From Comamonadaceae bacterium (GTDB taxonomy: Bacteria > Pseudomonadota > Gammaproteobacteria > Burkholderiales > Burkholderiaceae_C): DNA of 43,180 nt. The stretch is from positions 1 through 43,180 of the forward strand of contig CANFYZ010000025.1 in the NCBI GenBank assembly GCA_947451385.1, read 5' to 3'. The translations under genes were made by a program, and so were the position numbers. Shown here piece by piece: positions 26,061-34,242 of this stretch; the stretch's first letter is position 1; the number at the start of each line of letters is the position of its first letter. A model generated the notes under the pieces. The model searched no databases. It saw nothing but the letters and a program-made list of their open reading frames with translations, and had not been told where the DNA came from.

Positions 26061-26909
26061 ATGAAACTGATGATGGATTCTTTTTGGCGTGCAGCGGCTT
26101 ATTGCCTGCACCCCCGCTTGATGGCCTTGTCGCTCCTGCCCTTGCTGTTGATGGTGGCACTGGCCTGGGGCGCCAGTTACTGGTACTGGGACCTCGCCGT
26201 CGCTGGGATGAAGGGCATTTTGGAATCCTCCTCCTTCTTTGGCATGGTCTGGCGCGGGTTTGAGCTGTTTGGGGTGGCCAATCTCAAACCGGTGATCGCC
26301 CCCTTGGTGGTGATTTTCACGGTGACGCCGGTGGTGGTGGTGTTCAGCTTGTTGGTGGTCACACTGTTGATGACGCCGCACCTGGTGAAGTGGGTGGCCT
26401 CGCGGCGCTTTGCCGATCTGGAGCGCAAGGAGGGAGGCGGTTTTTTGGCCAGCGTGGCGTGGTCATTGATCTCGGTGTTGCTGGCGTTTTTGGCCTTGTT
26501 CATCACTTTGCCCTTGTGGCTGGTGCCTCCTCTGGCGCTGGTGTTGCCCCCCTTGATTTGGGGTTGGTTGACTTACCGGGTCATGACTTTTGATGTTTTG
26601 GCTGCGCACGCCAGTGCGGAAGAGCGCTTGACTCTCACCCGTGAAAACCGTTTGACCTTGCTCACCATGGGGGTGGTGACGGGTTTGATGGGGGCGGCAC
26701 CCAGCCTGGTTTGGGCCTCAGGCGCCCTGTTTGCCGCCGCCTTTGTGCTGCTGGTGCCCGTGGCGGTGTGGCTGTATACGCTGGTGTTTGCCTTCTCTTC
26801 GCTGTGGTTTGCGCACTTTGCCCTCTCGGCTTTGGCGGCTTTACGCCGCGCTCAAGTTGAGCGCGTGTCGGAGGCGCCCTGGAACACCTTGGGCACGCCA
26901 CCGGCGTGA
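26061..26909 (+). CDS. EI24 domain-containing membrane protein
   Basis: 282 residues, about five or six hydrophobic segments (around 21-45, 80-110, 133-165, 193-215 and 218-250). It matches the EI24/CysZ-like family (Pfam EI24), which includes the sulfate transporter CysZ; the present branch, common next to CinA-like genes in Burkholderiales, has no assigned substrate. The 5' region contains MKLMMDSFWRAAAYCLHP, a typical entry for this branch. The start is probably 26061, with ATG 26073 as an alternative; no strong ribosome site is seen. It is followed by the molybdopterin-binding protein 81 bases later. Confidence 0.8.
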   Translation: MKLMMDSFWRAAAYCLHPRLMALSLLPLLLMVALAWGASYWYWDLAVAGMKGILESSSFFGMVWRGFELFGVANLKPVIAPLVVIFTVTPVVVVFSLLVVTLLMTPHLVKWVASRRFADLERKEGGGFLASVAWSLISVLLAFLALFITLPLWLVPPLALVLPPLIWGWLTYRVMTFDVLAAHASAEERLTLTRENRLTLLTMGVVTGLMGAAPSLVWASGALFAAAFVLLVPVAVWLYTLVFAFSSLWFAHFALSALAALRRAQVERVSEAPWNTLGTPPA

Positions 26910-26990
26910 CAGTAGCGTGACAGGGGTGTCATGGCCGGACACCGATCCGGCGTTAGCATGCGGGCATTCTTTTTAATTTCACAGCGCCCC

Positions 26991-27830
26991 ATGCCACAGC
27001 CTACCCACCGCCGCTCACGCCCTGAATTTGGCGCCATCATCATTGGTGACGAGATTTTGTCGGGCAAACGTGCCGACAAGCACATGCCCAAAGTGATCGA
27101 ACTCTTGTCGGCCAGGGGCTTGTCCCTGGCTTGGGCCGATTACGTCGGCGATTCTCCCGAGCGCATCACCGCCACGCTGGCCCGCGCGTTCGCTTCGGGG
27201 CAAGTGGTTTTTTCGTTTGGCGGCATTGGCGCGACACCTGACGACCACACCCGCCAATGCGCCAGTCAAGCCCTGGGGCGGGAGTTGCATCTGCACCCGG
27301 AAGCCGAGGCCTTGATCCGCGAGCGCATGCAAGACACCGCCCGAGAACAGGGCACGGTGTACGAACCCGATCGGCCCGACAACATCCACCGCTTGAACAT
27401 GGGTATGTTTCCGGTGGGCTGCAGCATCATCCGCAACCCGTACAACAAGATCCCGGGCTTCACCTGCACCGGCGAGGGCGGGGGCACGGTGCATTTTGTG
27501 CCCGGTTTCCCGGTCATGGCCTGGCCCATGATGGAGGCCGTGTTGGACACCGAATACGCCCCTTGGTTTCAAACCGAGTCCAAGGTGGAAAAGTCCGTCA
27601 TCCTCTTTGGCTCCATGGAAGCCACGCTGACCCCGCTGATGCAGGCGATTGAGCTGCAGCACCCTGAGATCAAAGTGTTCAGCTTGCCCAGCGTCGACCA
27701 TCCGCAGTGGGGCCGCCACATCGAGTTGGGTGTGAAAGGGCCGGTGCTGGCGGCGGATGCGGCCTTTGCCGATCTGAAAAAGGGCCTGGAGCCTTTTAAT
27801 TTGGAGTTTGGCCCCGAAATGGTGCGATAA
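26991..27830 (+). CDS. molybdopterin-binding protein (CinA N-terminal / MoaB-Mog domain)
   Basis: 279 residues from ATG 26991. The N-terminal half is a MoaB/Mog-like domain: GAIIIGDEILSGKRADKH at 13-30 and SFGGIGATPDDHTRQ near 75-89 are the glycine-rich and acidic signature segments of the CinA/MoaB fold. The C-terminal half lacks the CinA amidohydrolase domain, so it is a stand-alone 'competence/damage-inducible protein A' type. Exact role unknown; it may bind or adenylate molybdopterin-like ligands. The open frame extends to 26931, but ATG 26991 fits relatives better. A terminator and the NtrC site of glnA follow directly after its stop. Confidence 0.88.
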   Translation: MPQPTHRRSRPEFGAIIIGDEILSGKRADKHMPKVIELLSARGLSLAWADYVGDSPERITATLARAFASGQVVFSFGGIGATPDDHTRQCASQALGRELHLHPEAEALIRERMQDTAREQGTVYEPDRPDNIHRLNMGMFPVGCSIIRNPYNKIPGFTCTGEGGGTVHFVPGFPVMAWPMMEAVLDTEYAPWFQTESKVEKSVILFGSMEATLTPLMQAIELQHPEIKVFSLPSVDHPQWGRHIELGVKGPVLAADAAFADLKKGLEPFNLEFGPEMVR

Positions 27831-27834
27831 AATA

Positions 27835-27857
27835 AAATGCACCATAAATGTGCATTT
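27835..27857. promoter_or_regulatory. NtrC enhancer site upstream of glnA
   Basis: AAATGCAC-N7-GTGCATTT is a perfect palindrome containing TGCACC-N5-TGTGCA, one base from the NtrC consensus TGCACC-N5-GGTGCA. It lies about 130 bases upstream of the sigma-54 promoter, a normal enhancer distance, and only four bases after the preceding stop codon. Confidence 0.75.
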
Positions 27858-27872
27858 GATGACAATAACAGT

Positions 27873-27904
27873 GCACCCCGAAGGCCGCGAGGGTGCCTTT
27901 TTTT
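27873..27904 (+). terminator. rho-independent terminator of the molybdopterin-binding gene
   Basis: GCACCC (27873-27878) pairs with GGGTGC (27891-27896) around a 12-base loop, followed by C and seven Ts. It separates that gene from glnA and sits between the enhancer and the glnA promoter. Confidence 0.75.
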
Positions 27905-27982
27905 CATGCCGAACTTGGGAGTATGATCCCGGGCCGAGGCACAATCGGGCCGTCGGATCAAAGCACAGTTTCAGGGCCGTCT

Positions 27983-27998
27983 TGGCACAGAAACTGCA
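27983..27998 (+). promoter_or_regulatory. sigma-54 promoter of glnA
   Basis: TGGCACAGAAACTGCA matches the -24/-12 consensus: GG at 27984-27985 and GC at 27996-27997, exactly 10 bases between. Transcription would start near 28009. Together with the NtrC palindrome it indicates nitrogen-limitation control by the NtrB/NtrC pair encoded downstream. Confidence 0.85.
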
Positions 27999-28046
27999 AA
28001 GAACCTGATACCCCATGATCAACCCCTTTCCAACCAGGAGAATTTG

Positions 28047-29462
28047 ATGGCAAAGACCGTCGCAGACGTGATGAAGATGGTGAAAGACAACGAGGTCAAG
28101 TTTGTTGACTTCCGTTTCACCGATACCCGTGGCAAATGGCAGCACATTACTGCGCCCGTGTCGCAGTTTGATGAGAGCAAATTCGAAGACGGTCAAGCGT
28201 TTGACGGCTCCTCTATCGCTGGATGGAAAGGCATTGAAGCCTCCGACATGCTGTTGATGCCCGATCCCAACAGTGCGTTGATCGATCCTTTCTTTGAAGA
28301 AATCACTTTGGTGCTGATTTGCGACGTGATCGAGCCGACCGACGGCAAAGCCTACGAGCGCGATCCCCGTTCGATCGCCAAGCGCGCTGAGACTTACCTC
28401 AAGCAGTCTGGCCTGGGCGACACCGCCTACTTCGGTCCTGAGCCAGAGTTCTTCTTGTTTGACGAAGTGCGTTGGAGCACCGAGCCCAACAACACGTTCT
28501 ATGCCATCAACGAATACGAAGGCCCATGGAACAGCGGCGCCAAAATCGAAGGCGGCAACCGCGGTCACCGTCCACGCGTCAAAGGCGGCTACTTCCCTGT
28601 GCCCCCCGTCGACAGCACACACGACATGCGCAGCGAAATGTGCTTGTTGCTCGAGTCCGTGGGTATCCCGGTCGAAGTGCACCACCACGAAGTGGCTGGC
28701 GCAGGCCAGTGCGAAATCGGCACCAAGTTCTCCACTTTGGTTGAGCGCGCTGACTGGACCTTGCTGCAAAAGTACGTGGTCCACAACGTGGCCAATGCCT
28801 ATGGCAAAACAGCCACCTTCATGCCCAAGCCTTACGCCGGCGACAACGGCTCCGGTATGCACGTGCACCAGTCCATCTGGAAAGACGGCAAGAACCTGTT
28901 CGCAGGCAACGGCTACGCTGGCCTGTCTGATTTCGCTCTGTACTACATCGGCGGCATCATCAAGCACGCACGTGCTTTGAACGCGATCACCAACCCAGGT
29001 ACCAACAGCTACAAGCGTTTGGTGCCTCACTTTGAAGCCCCTGTGAAATTGGCATACTCCGCCAAGAACCGCTCGGCTTCGATCCGTATTCCTAACGTGG
29101 CTTCTGACAAAGCCCGCCGTGTGGAAGCCCGTTTCCCCGATCCATTGTGCAACCCTTACCTCGGCTTTGCCGCCTTGTTGATGGCCGGTTTGGACGGTAT
29201 CGAGAACAAGATTCACCCCGGTGAAGCCGCGACCAAAGACTTGTACCACCTGCCACCCGAAGAGGACAAATTGGTCCCGACCGTGTGCTCGAGCTTGGAC
29301 CAAGCCTTGGACGCATTGAACGCCGACCGCGCTTTCTTGACCAAAGGCGGCGTGTTCACCGATGCCTGGATCGATTCGTACATTGACCTCAAAATGCAAG
29401 AAGTCACTCGCAGCCGCGTGGAAGTCTCGCCGGTTGAATACGACATGTACTACTCGCTGTGA
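28047..29462 (+). CDS. glnA: glutamine synthetase type I
   Basis: ATP-dependent ligation of ammonia to glutamate, the central step of nitrogen assimilation; dodecameric cytosolic enzyme. 471 residues from ATG 28047, with CAGGAG seven bases upstream. The beta-grasp domain has [10 protein letters not shown] and [10 protein letters not shown]; the catalytic barrel carries [37 protein letters not shown] and the glutamate-flap region [17 protein letters not shown]. The adenylylation Tyr is in DLYHLPPEE, so activity is likely controlled by GlnE. Codon use is more biased than that of neighbours, consistent with high expression. It heads the nitrogen operon; a strong terminator follows. Confidence 0.98.
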   Translation: MAKTVADVMKMVKDNEVKFVDFRFTDTRGKWQHITAPVSQFDESKFEDGQAFDGSSIAGWKGIEASDMLLMPDPNSALIDPFFEEITLVLICDVIEPTDGKAYERDPRSIAKRAETYLKQSGLGDTAYFGPEPEFFLFDEVRWSTEPNNTFYAINEYEGPWNSGAKIEGGNRGHRPRVKGGYFPVPPVDSTHDMRSEMCLLLESVGIPVEVHHHEVAGAGQCEIGTKFSTLVERADWTLLQKYVVHNVANAYGKTATFMPKPYAGDNGSGMHVHQSIWKDGKNLFAGNGYAGLSDFALYYIGGIIKHARALNAITNPGTNSYKRLVPHFEAPVKLAYSAKNRSASIRIPNVASDKARRVEARFPDPLCNPYLGFAALLMAGLDGIENKIHPGEAATKDLYHLPPEEDKLVPTVCSSLDQALDALNADRAFLTKGGVFTDAWIDSYIDLKMQEVTRSRVEVSPVEYDMYYSL

Positions 29463-29477
29463 TTCTTCACGGATGAG

Positions 29478-29509
29478 AAAAAAAGGACGGCTGCGGCCGT
29501 CCTTTTTTT
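29478..29509 (+). terminator. terminator after glnA
   Basis: A run of seven As, then GGACGGC (29485-29491), loop TGCG, GCCGTCC (29496-29502) and seven Ts. It is a textbook intrinsic terminator. Flanking A and T tracts could make it function in both directions. Read-through or a separate promoter is needed for ntrB and ntrC. Confidence 0.9.
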
Positions 29510-29563
29510 ATGCAAAGACATGGCAGGTTGGAGAAGCGCTTAAAGTAGGACGAGAGGTTCAGA

Positions 29564-30142
29564 ATGCAACGATGTTCTCGGTGGTTCGGTTTCGTTCTCG
29601 CGCTGTGCAGTGGGGGGGCACTGGCTGGGGTGGATGGCGCCGAGCGGATTTACCGCTGCGGTAACGAATACACCAACCTGCCCGCCAACCCGCAGGCCTG
29701 CCAACTCCTGCCGCAGCAAACCCTGACCGTGATCCCCGGTACGCGCCCTTTGGGTGCGCCCGTCGCGCCAGCCCCACAGGGGGGCGCACGCACCAAAGTG
29801 GAATCGCCGAGTGCACCGAATGCACCGAATGCACCGAATGCATCGAATGCACCGGCCTGGGTTCCAGGTGTCTCAGCGGCTGTCGATGCCAAAACCCGAG
29901 ATGCACAACAACGGACGATTTTGCTCGCCGAGTTGCGGCAAACCCGGGAGCGGCACGCGCAATTGGTGCTGGAATACAACGCGGGTGAACCCGACAAAGT
30001 CGGCGGCGAGGCCCGCAACCATCAGAAATACCTGGACCGCTTGGCTGGATTGAAAGCGGGCATTGCCCGCGCCGAGCGCGACATGGACAGCTTGCAACGG
30101 GAGTTATCAAAATGGCCTTCAGCCCAGGTGGCACAACCATGA
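29564..30142 (+). CDS. periplasmic DUF4124-like protein between glnA and ntrB
   Basis: 192 residues. Signal peptide of about 21 residues ending ALA; then RIYRCGNEYTN, the hallmark of DUF4124-type proteins. A Pro/Ala/Gly-rich middle follows, with the tripeptide repeat APN (about residues 84-96), and then a helical coiled-coil-like C-terminal half rich in Arg, Glu and Leu (110-186). Function is unknown. It lies in the glnA-ntrB interval, as in related genomes, and its stop overlaps one candidate ntrB start. The gene carries a 9-bp tandem repeat that may vary in copy number. Confidence 0.75.
   Translation: MQRCSRWFGFVLALCSGGALAGVDGAERIYRCGNEYTNLPANPQACQLLPQQTLTVIPGTRPLGAPVAPAPQGGARTKVESPSAPNAPNAPNASNAPAWVPGVSAAVDAKTRDAQQRTILLAELRQTRERHAQLVLEYNAGEPDKVGGEARNHQKYLDRLAGLKAGIARAERDMDSLQRELSKWPSAQVAQP
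29812..29855. repeat. 9-bp tandem repeat (TGCACCGAA), about five copies
   Basis: Units begin at 29812, 29821, 29830, 29839 (one base changed) and 29848 (partial). They are in frame and encode Ala-Pro-Asn repeats in the DUF4124-like protein. Each unit begins with TGCACC, identical to an NtrC half-site, though without the paired half. Confidence 0.85.
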
Positions 30143-31266
30143 GCGGCGGTGATGCACGCCCCACCGCCAGCCCAGCCACGCGGGCTGCGGTGCAGACCCA
30201 GACCACACCCTGGGGCCTGCGTTTTCAAGCCTTTGATTTGTTGGCCACGCCGGTGGCGGTCATCAATGGTCGTGGCTTGGTGCTGTATGTGAATGCCGCC
30301 CTCGAAGACACCATTGGTCTGTCGCGGCGCACCTTGCTGGGCGTGCATTTGGCGGATTATTTCGCCGACAAAAAACCGCTGGCCATCGCTCTGGAAGGCG
30401 TGCGTTCCAACGAATTTGCCGCCCTGCGCTACGAGGCCTCGCTGCAGCGGGCGCACCATGAGGAGTTGCTGCCGGTGCATGTGATTGTGGCCAAAACCGA
30501 TCAATCCGATGAAGTGATCGTCGAGCTGTTGCCGATCGAGCAGCAAACCCGGCAAGACCGCGAAGAGCGCTTGATCGATCAGGCCCAGGCCAACAAGGAG
30601 TTGATTCGCAACCTGGCGCATGAAATTAAAAACCCCTTGGGAGGGATTCGCGGTGCGGCGCAGTTGCTGGAGATGGAGCTCGACAGCAAAGACCTGAAGG
30701 AATACACCCAGGTCATCATCCACGAGGCCGATCGCTTGCAAACTTTGGTCGACCGTTTGCTGGCCCCGCACCGCAGGCCCCATGTGGTGGGTGATGTGAA
30801 CATGCACGAGGTGTGTGAGCGGGTCCGCGCGCTGATCTTGGCCGAGTTCCCCAAGGGTTTGAAGGTGGTGCGCGACTACGACACCTCGATTCCTGAGTTC
30901 AGGGGCGACCGCGAACAGCTGATTCAAGCGGTCTTGAACATTGCCCACAATGCCGCCCACGCTTTGACCGATCGCCGCGCCGAGGGGGATGCGGAAATCG
31001 TTTTGCGGACCCGAATCGCCCGGCAAGTGACTTTTGGCAAGCAGCGCTATCGACTGGCATTGGAATTGCATGTCATCGACAACGGGCCTGGCGTACCAGA
31101 TTCGATCAAGGACCGCATTTTCTTTCCACTGATTTCCGGAAGAGAAGGCGGCTCTGGCCTGGGGCTCACATTGGCGCAAACCTTTGTGCAGCAACATCGG
31201 GGATTGATAGAGTGTGAAAGCATGCCTGGCCGAACGGATTTCAAAATATTGATCCCGTTGCCTTGA
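30139..31266 (+). CDS. ntrB: nitrogen regulation sensor histidine kinase NtrB
   Basis: Cytosolic kinase/phosphatase that controls NtrC in response to PII. 375 residues from ATG 30139, overlapping the previous stop (ATGA). ATG 30112, preceded by GGGAG, would add nine residues and is equally possible. A PAS domain covers about 30-130. His161 in NLAHEIKNPLGG is the phosphorylated residue. The ATPase domain has QAVLNIAHNAAHAL (N box), DNGPGVP (G1) and GGSGLGLTLAQ (G2). No membrane segment is present, as expected for NtrB. The ntrC gene follows 25 bases later. Confidence 0.95.
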   Translation: MSGGDARPTASPATRAAVQTQTTPWGLRFQAFDLLATPVAVINGRGLVLYVNAALEDTIGLSRRTLLGVHLADYFADKKPLAIALEGVRSNEFAALRYEASLQRAHHEELLPVHVIVAKTDQSDEVIVELLPIEQQTRQDREERLIDQAQANKELIRNLAHEIKNPLGGIRGAAQLLEMELDSKDLKEYTQVIIHEADRLQTLVDRLLAPHRRPHVVGDVNMHEVCERVRALILAEFPKGLKVVRDYDTSIPEFRGDREQLIQAVLNIAHNAAHALTDRRAEGDAEIVLRTRIARQVTFGKQRYRLALELHVIDNGPGVPDSIKDRIFFPLISGREGGSGLGLTLAQTFVQQHRGLIECESMPGRTDFKILIPLP

Positions 31267-31291
31267 CCAACACAAGAAAGCAAGTCTGACA

Positions 31292-32878
31292 ATGAAGCCG
31301 ATCTGGATCGTAGACGATGACCAATCCATTCGCTTCGTGCTTGAGAAAGCACTGTTGCGTGAAGGCTTGCCCACGCGCAGTTTCACCAGTCCGCGGGAGG
31401 TTTTGAAAGCCCTGGACGGCGTGGACGATGCGGCAGGTCCGCAGGCCTTGGTCAGCGATATTCGCATGCCCGGGGGTTCGGGCTTGGACTTGCTCACCGC
31501 CATCAAAGAACGCTTGCCAGGCCTGCCGGTCATCATCATGACCGCGTTTTCGGACTTGGACAGCGCGGTCTCGGCCTTTCAAAATGGCGCTTTTGAGTAT
31601 TTGCCCAAGCCGTTTGATTTGCCCAAAGCCATCGAGTTGATCCGCCGCGCAGTGGAAGAAAGTCAGCGCGAAGAAGTGGCCGAAGTGAAGATGGCCTCGA
31701 CCCCTGAAATGCTGGGCCAAGCGCCGGCGATGCAGGACGTATTCCGCGCCATTGGCCGCTTGTCGCAAAGCAATGTGACGGTGATGATCACCGGTGAGTC
31801 GGGCTCCGGTAAAGAGCTGGTGGCGCGAGCCCTGCACAAACACTCGCCCCGGGCCAGCGGCCCGTTTGTGGCGATCAACACCGCCGCCATTCCCAAAGAT
31901 TTGCTCGAGAGCGAATTGTTCGGCCACGAGCGGGGCGCCTTCACCGGCGCGCAAACCTCGCGCCGGGGCCGCTTTGAGCAAGCCGAAGGCGGCACCCTGT
32001 TTCTGGACGAAATCGGTGACATGCCCTTTGACTTGCAAACCCGCTTGCTGCGGGTGCTGTCCGACGGCCATTTCTACCGGGTGGGCGGGCACAACGCGGT
32101 CAAAGCCAATGTGCGTGTGATCGCCGCCACGCACCAGGACTTGGAGCAGCGTGTCAAACAAGGCGTGTTTCGCGAAGACCTGTTTCACCGCCTGAACGTG
32201 ATTCGATTGCGCTTGCCTGCTCTGCGCGAGCGGCGCGAAGATGTGCCCATGCTGACGCGCCACTTTTTGTTGCAAAGTGCGCAGCAACTGGGCGTGGAGC
32301 CCAAGCGCATCTCTGAATCTGCGCTGGATTTGTTGGCCACCTTTCAGTTCCCGGGCAATGTGCGGCAACTCGAAAACATCTGCCATTGGCTGACCGTGAT
32401 GGCGCCGGCCCAAGTGATCGAAACCAAAGACCTGCCGCCCGAAGTCCTGGATCTGGGTGGGTCGACGCCGGGGATGGTCACTTCGTTCGCGCCTGCGGTG
32501 CAGGATGCCGTGGCCCAGCCTCCCGCCGCTGGGTTGGCGGAGGGAGACGGCTCTTTCAGCAGTTCAATCGCCAGCGCCGCGGCCGCCCAGTCATCCGCGC
32601 CGCAAGTGACGCAAGGGCCGCAGGTGCCGGTGTTTCTTTCGGGCAACGATCCCAGCCGTTCTGCAGGTTGGGAAAGCGACTTGGAGATAGAGGCCCTGAG
32701 TTTGTTGGCCACCGATCGGCAAGATGTGTGGGATGTGCTGACCCAACGTTTTGAGACCTGCCTGATTCAGGCTGCGCTGGCCACCACGCGGGGCCGCCGC
32801 ATCGAAGCCGCACTCAAATTGGGGATTGGCCGCAACACCATCACCCGCAAAATCCAAGAGTTGGGTATCGAAGATTGA
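31292..32878 (+). CDS. ntrC: nitrogen regulation response regulator NtrC
   Basis: Sigma-54-dependent activator, 528 residues. The receiver domain (1-120) carries Asp56 in LVSDIRMPGG as phospho-acceptor and the conserved KPFD segment. The AAA+ domain (about 140-385) has Walker A GESGSGKE, the sigma-54 contact loop GAFTGA and Walker B GGTLFLDEIGDM. A variable linker of about 90 residues, rich in Ala, Gly and Ser, precedes the C-terminal Fis-type HTH (KLGIGRNTITRKIQELG). Its predicted site is the palindrome upstream of glnA. The linker is longer than that of the E. coli protein. Confidence 0.96.
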   Translation: MKPIWIVDDDQSIRFVLEKALLREGLPTRSFTSPREVLKALDGVDDAAGPQALVSDIRMPGGSGLDLLTAIKERLPGLPVIIMTAFSDLDSAVSAFQNGAFEYLPKPFDLPKAIELIRRAVEESQREEVAEVKMASTPEMLGQAPAMQDVFRAIGRLSQSNVTVMITGESGSGKELVARALHKHSPRASGPFVAINTAAIPKDLLESELFGHERGAFTGAQTSRRGRFEQAEGGTLFLDEIGDMPFDLQTRLLRVLSDGHFYRVGGHNAVKANVRVIAATHQDLEQRVKQGVFREDLFHRLNVIRLRLPALRERREDVPMLTRHFLLQSAQQLGVEPKRISESALDLLATFQFPGNVRQLENICHWLTVMAPAQVIETKDLPPEVLDLGGSTPGMVTSFAPAVQDAVAQPPAAGLAEGDGSFSSSIASAAAAQSSAPQVTQGPQVPVFLSGNDPSRSAGWESDLEIEALSLLATDRQDVWDVLTQRFETCLIQAALATTRGRRIEAALKLGIGRNTITRKIQELGIED

Positions 32879-32906
32879 GACGGCTCGGCCTTTTGGCCCC
32901 CGTCCC

Positions 32907-33197
32907 TCAGGCCAACGGGTCGGCCAGGACCACGTCCTCGGTGGGGTGGGCCACGCAGGGCAAGATCCAGCCTTCGGCTTTTTCTTCTGCGGTTAAACCC
33001 GGCCAATCCATCTCATAGCGCACTTTCCCTTGGGTCATCTGGCACAGGCAGGTGCGACAGGTGCCTGTGCGGCAGGAACTGGGCCAATTCAGGCCGCCCA
33101 TCTCCAGGGAGGTGAGTAAATTGTGTTCGGGCCAGGCGTCGGCCGTCTCGCCTTGGGGTTCAATACGCACCGTGAAAAATGGAGGGGATGGGTTCAT
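32907..33197 (-). CDS. small [2Fe-2S] plant-type ferredoxin
   Basis: 96 residues from ATG 33197; longer in-frame starts overlap the neighbouring promoter region. The beta-grasp ferredoxin fold carries the cluster cysteines in SSCRTGTCRTCLC (C-x4-C-x2-C) and a fourth Cys in LPCVAHP, all four ligands present. It is a soluble electron carrier with no partner reductase or oxygenase nearby. Such solo ferredoxins in Burkholderiales have no fixed assignment. It faces ntrC in convergent orientation with 28 bases between them and diverges from the Bug-family gene with a 60-base gap. Confidence 0.87.
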   Translation of the reverse strand: MNPSPPFFTVRIEPQGETADAWPEHNLLTSLEMGGLNWPSSCRTGTCRTCLCQMTQGKVRYEMDWPGLTAEEKAEGWILPCVAHPTEDVVLADPLA

Positions 33198-33257
33198 ACC
33201 CCAAAGTTTAGCGGGCATACTGGCGGTATCCCAATGGCCCAATGACTGGAGACTTCC

Positions 33258-34235
33258 ATGCCTTTTCTGACCCGTCGCCAATGGCTCGCCACCCGCACCG
33301 CCTGGGTGCTCGCCGGGCTGACTGCACTGAGCGCTCAGGCTCAAACCTATCCGAACAAGCCGATTAAATTTGTGGTTCCTTTCACGGCCGGTAGCGCGAC
33401 CGATGCGGTGGGCCGCATTGTGGCGCAGGCCATGGGCGACGCCTGGGGGCAAGCCATCACGGTGGAAAATAAAGCGGGTGCCAACGGCATTTTGGGTGCC
33501 GAGGCCGTCAAGGCTGCGCCCGCTGACGGCTACACCTTTTTGGTGACCACCAGCACCACCCAAGCGGCCAATGTGAGCCTGTACAAGAAGTTACCGTATG
33601 ACCCGGTGAAGGACTTCACGCCGATCGGCAAAATTGGCGAGACAGGTTTCATCTTGATGGTGCAGAGCGATTTCCCTGCCAAAGACCTGAAAGAGTTCAT
33701 TGCCTACGGCAAGGCCCATCCCGGCAAGCTGGCTTTTGGACATGGCTCATCGGGCTCCTTGGTGTCAGCCGCCATGATTTCGCAAATGGCCGGTTTGCAA
33801 ACCATCAACGTCCCTTACAAAAGTATTCCGCCGGCATTGACCGACCTCTTGGGTGGACAAATCCAATTTGCCTTTGCTGACGTGGGCAATGCGGTGTCGC
33901 AAATGAATGGCGGGCGCCTGCGGGGGCTGGGCGTGACCACCGCCAAGCGTGCCAGCAAGGCACCGAATGTGCCGCCCATTGGGGATGTGGTGAAAGACTA
34001 CGCTGTGGGTGCCTGGTTTGGCTTGATGGCGCCCGCTGGCATGCCTTTAGAGGTGCAGAAAAAAGCCACCAGCACCTTGCTGGCGGTGCTGGCCAAGCCA
34101 GAGGTGAAAGAGAAAATTCAGGCCGCAGGGATTGACCTGGATGTCGAAGACTCTGCGCAGTTGGCCAAGACGATTGACTCAGAGATCAAAAAGTGGGCCA
34201 CCTGGGTCAAGGCAGCCAACATCACCCCCGAGTAA
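33258..34235 (+). CDS. Bug/TctC-family periplasmic substrate-binding protein
   Basis: 325 residues with a signal peptide (MPFLTRRQWLATRTAWVLAG...; cleavage after AQA near 29) and the family block YPNKPIKFVVPFTAGSATD, followed by VENKAGANGILGAEAVKAAPADGYTFL and VPYKSIPPALTDLLGGQIQFAFAD. The family binds carboxylates such as tricarboxylates for TTT-type transporters. No tctA/tctB membrane genes are adjacent; orphan copies are abundant in Burkholderiales. The ligand is unknown. It converges with the propeller lipoprotein gene, with 7 bases between the stops. Confidence 0.93.
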   Translation: MPFLTRRQWLATRTAWVLAGLTALSAQAQTYPNKPIKFVVPFTAGSATDAVGRIVAQAMGDAWGQAITVENKAGANGILGAEAVKAAPADGYTFLVTTSTTQAANVSLYKKLPYDPVKDFTPIGKIGETGFILMVQSDFPAKDLKEFIAYGKAHPGKLAFGHGSSGSLVSAAMISQMAGLQTINVPYKSIPPALTDLLGGQIQFAFADVGNAVSQMNGGRLRGLGVTTAKRASKAPNVPPIGDVVKDYAVGAWFGLMAPAGMPLEVQKKATSTLLAVLAKPEVKEKIQAAGIDLDVEDSAQLAKTIDSEIKKWATWVKAANITPE

Positions 34236-34242
34236 TCCGCCC

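Noticed and set aside
27015..29399. 794-codon open frame on the minus strand
   Set aside because: It lies antisense to the molybdopterin-binding gene and glnA, both certain, and crosses their terminator and promoter. The product is His/Val/Gly-rich without any family resemblance, as expected of a GC-driven shadow frame.
31241..32413. 390-codon open frame antisense to ntrC
   Set aside because: Mirror of ntrC codons; no start signals and no family match.
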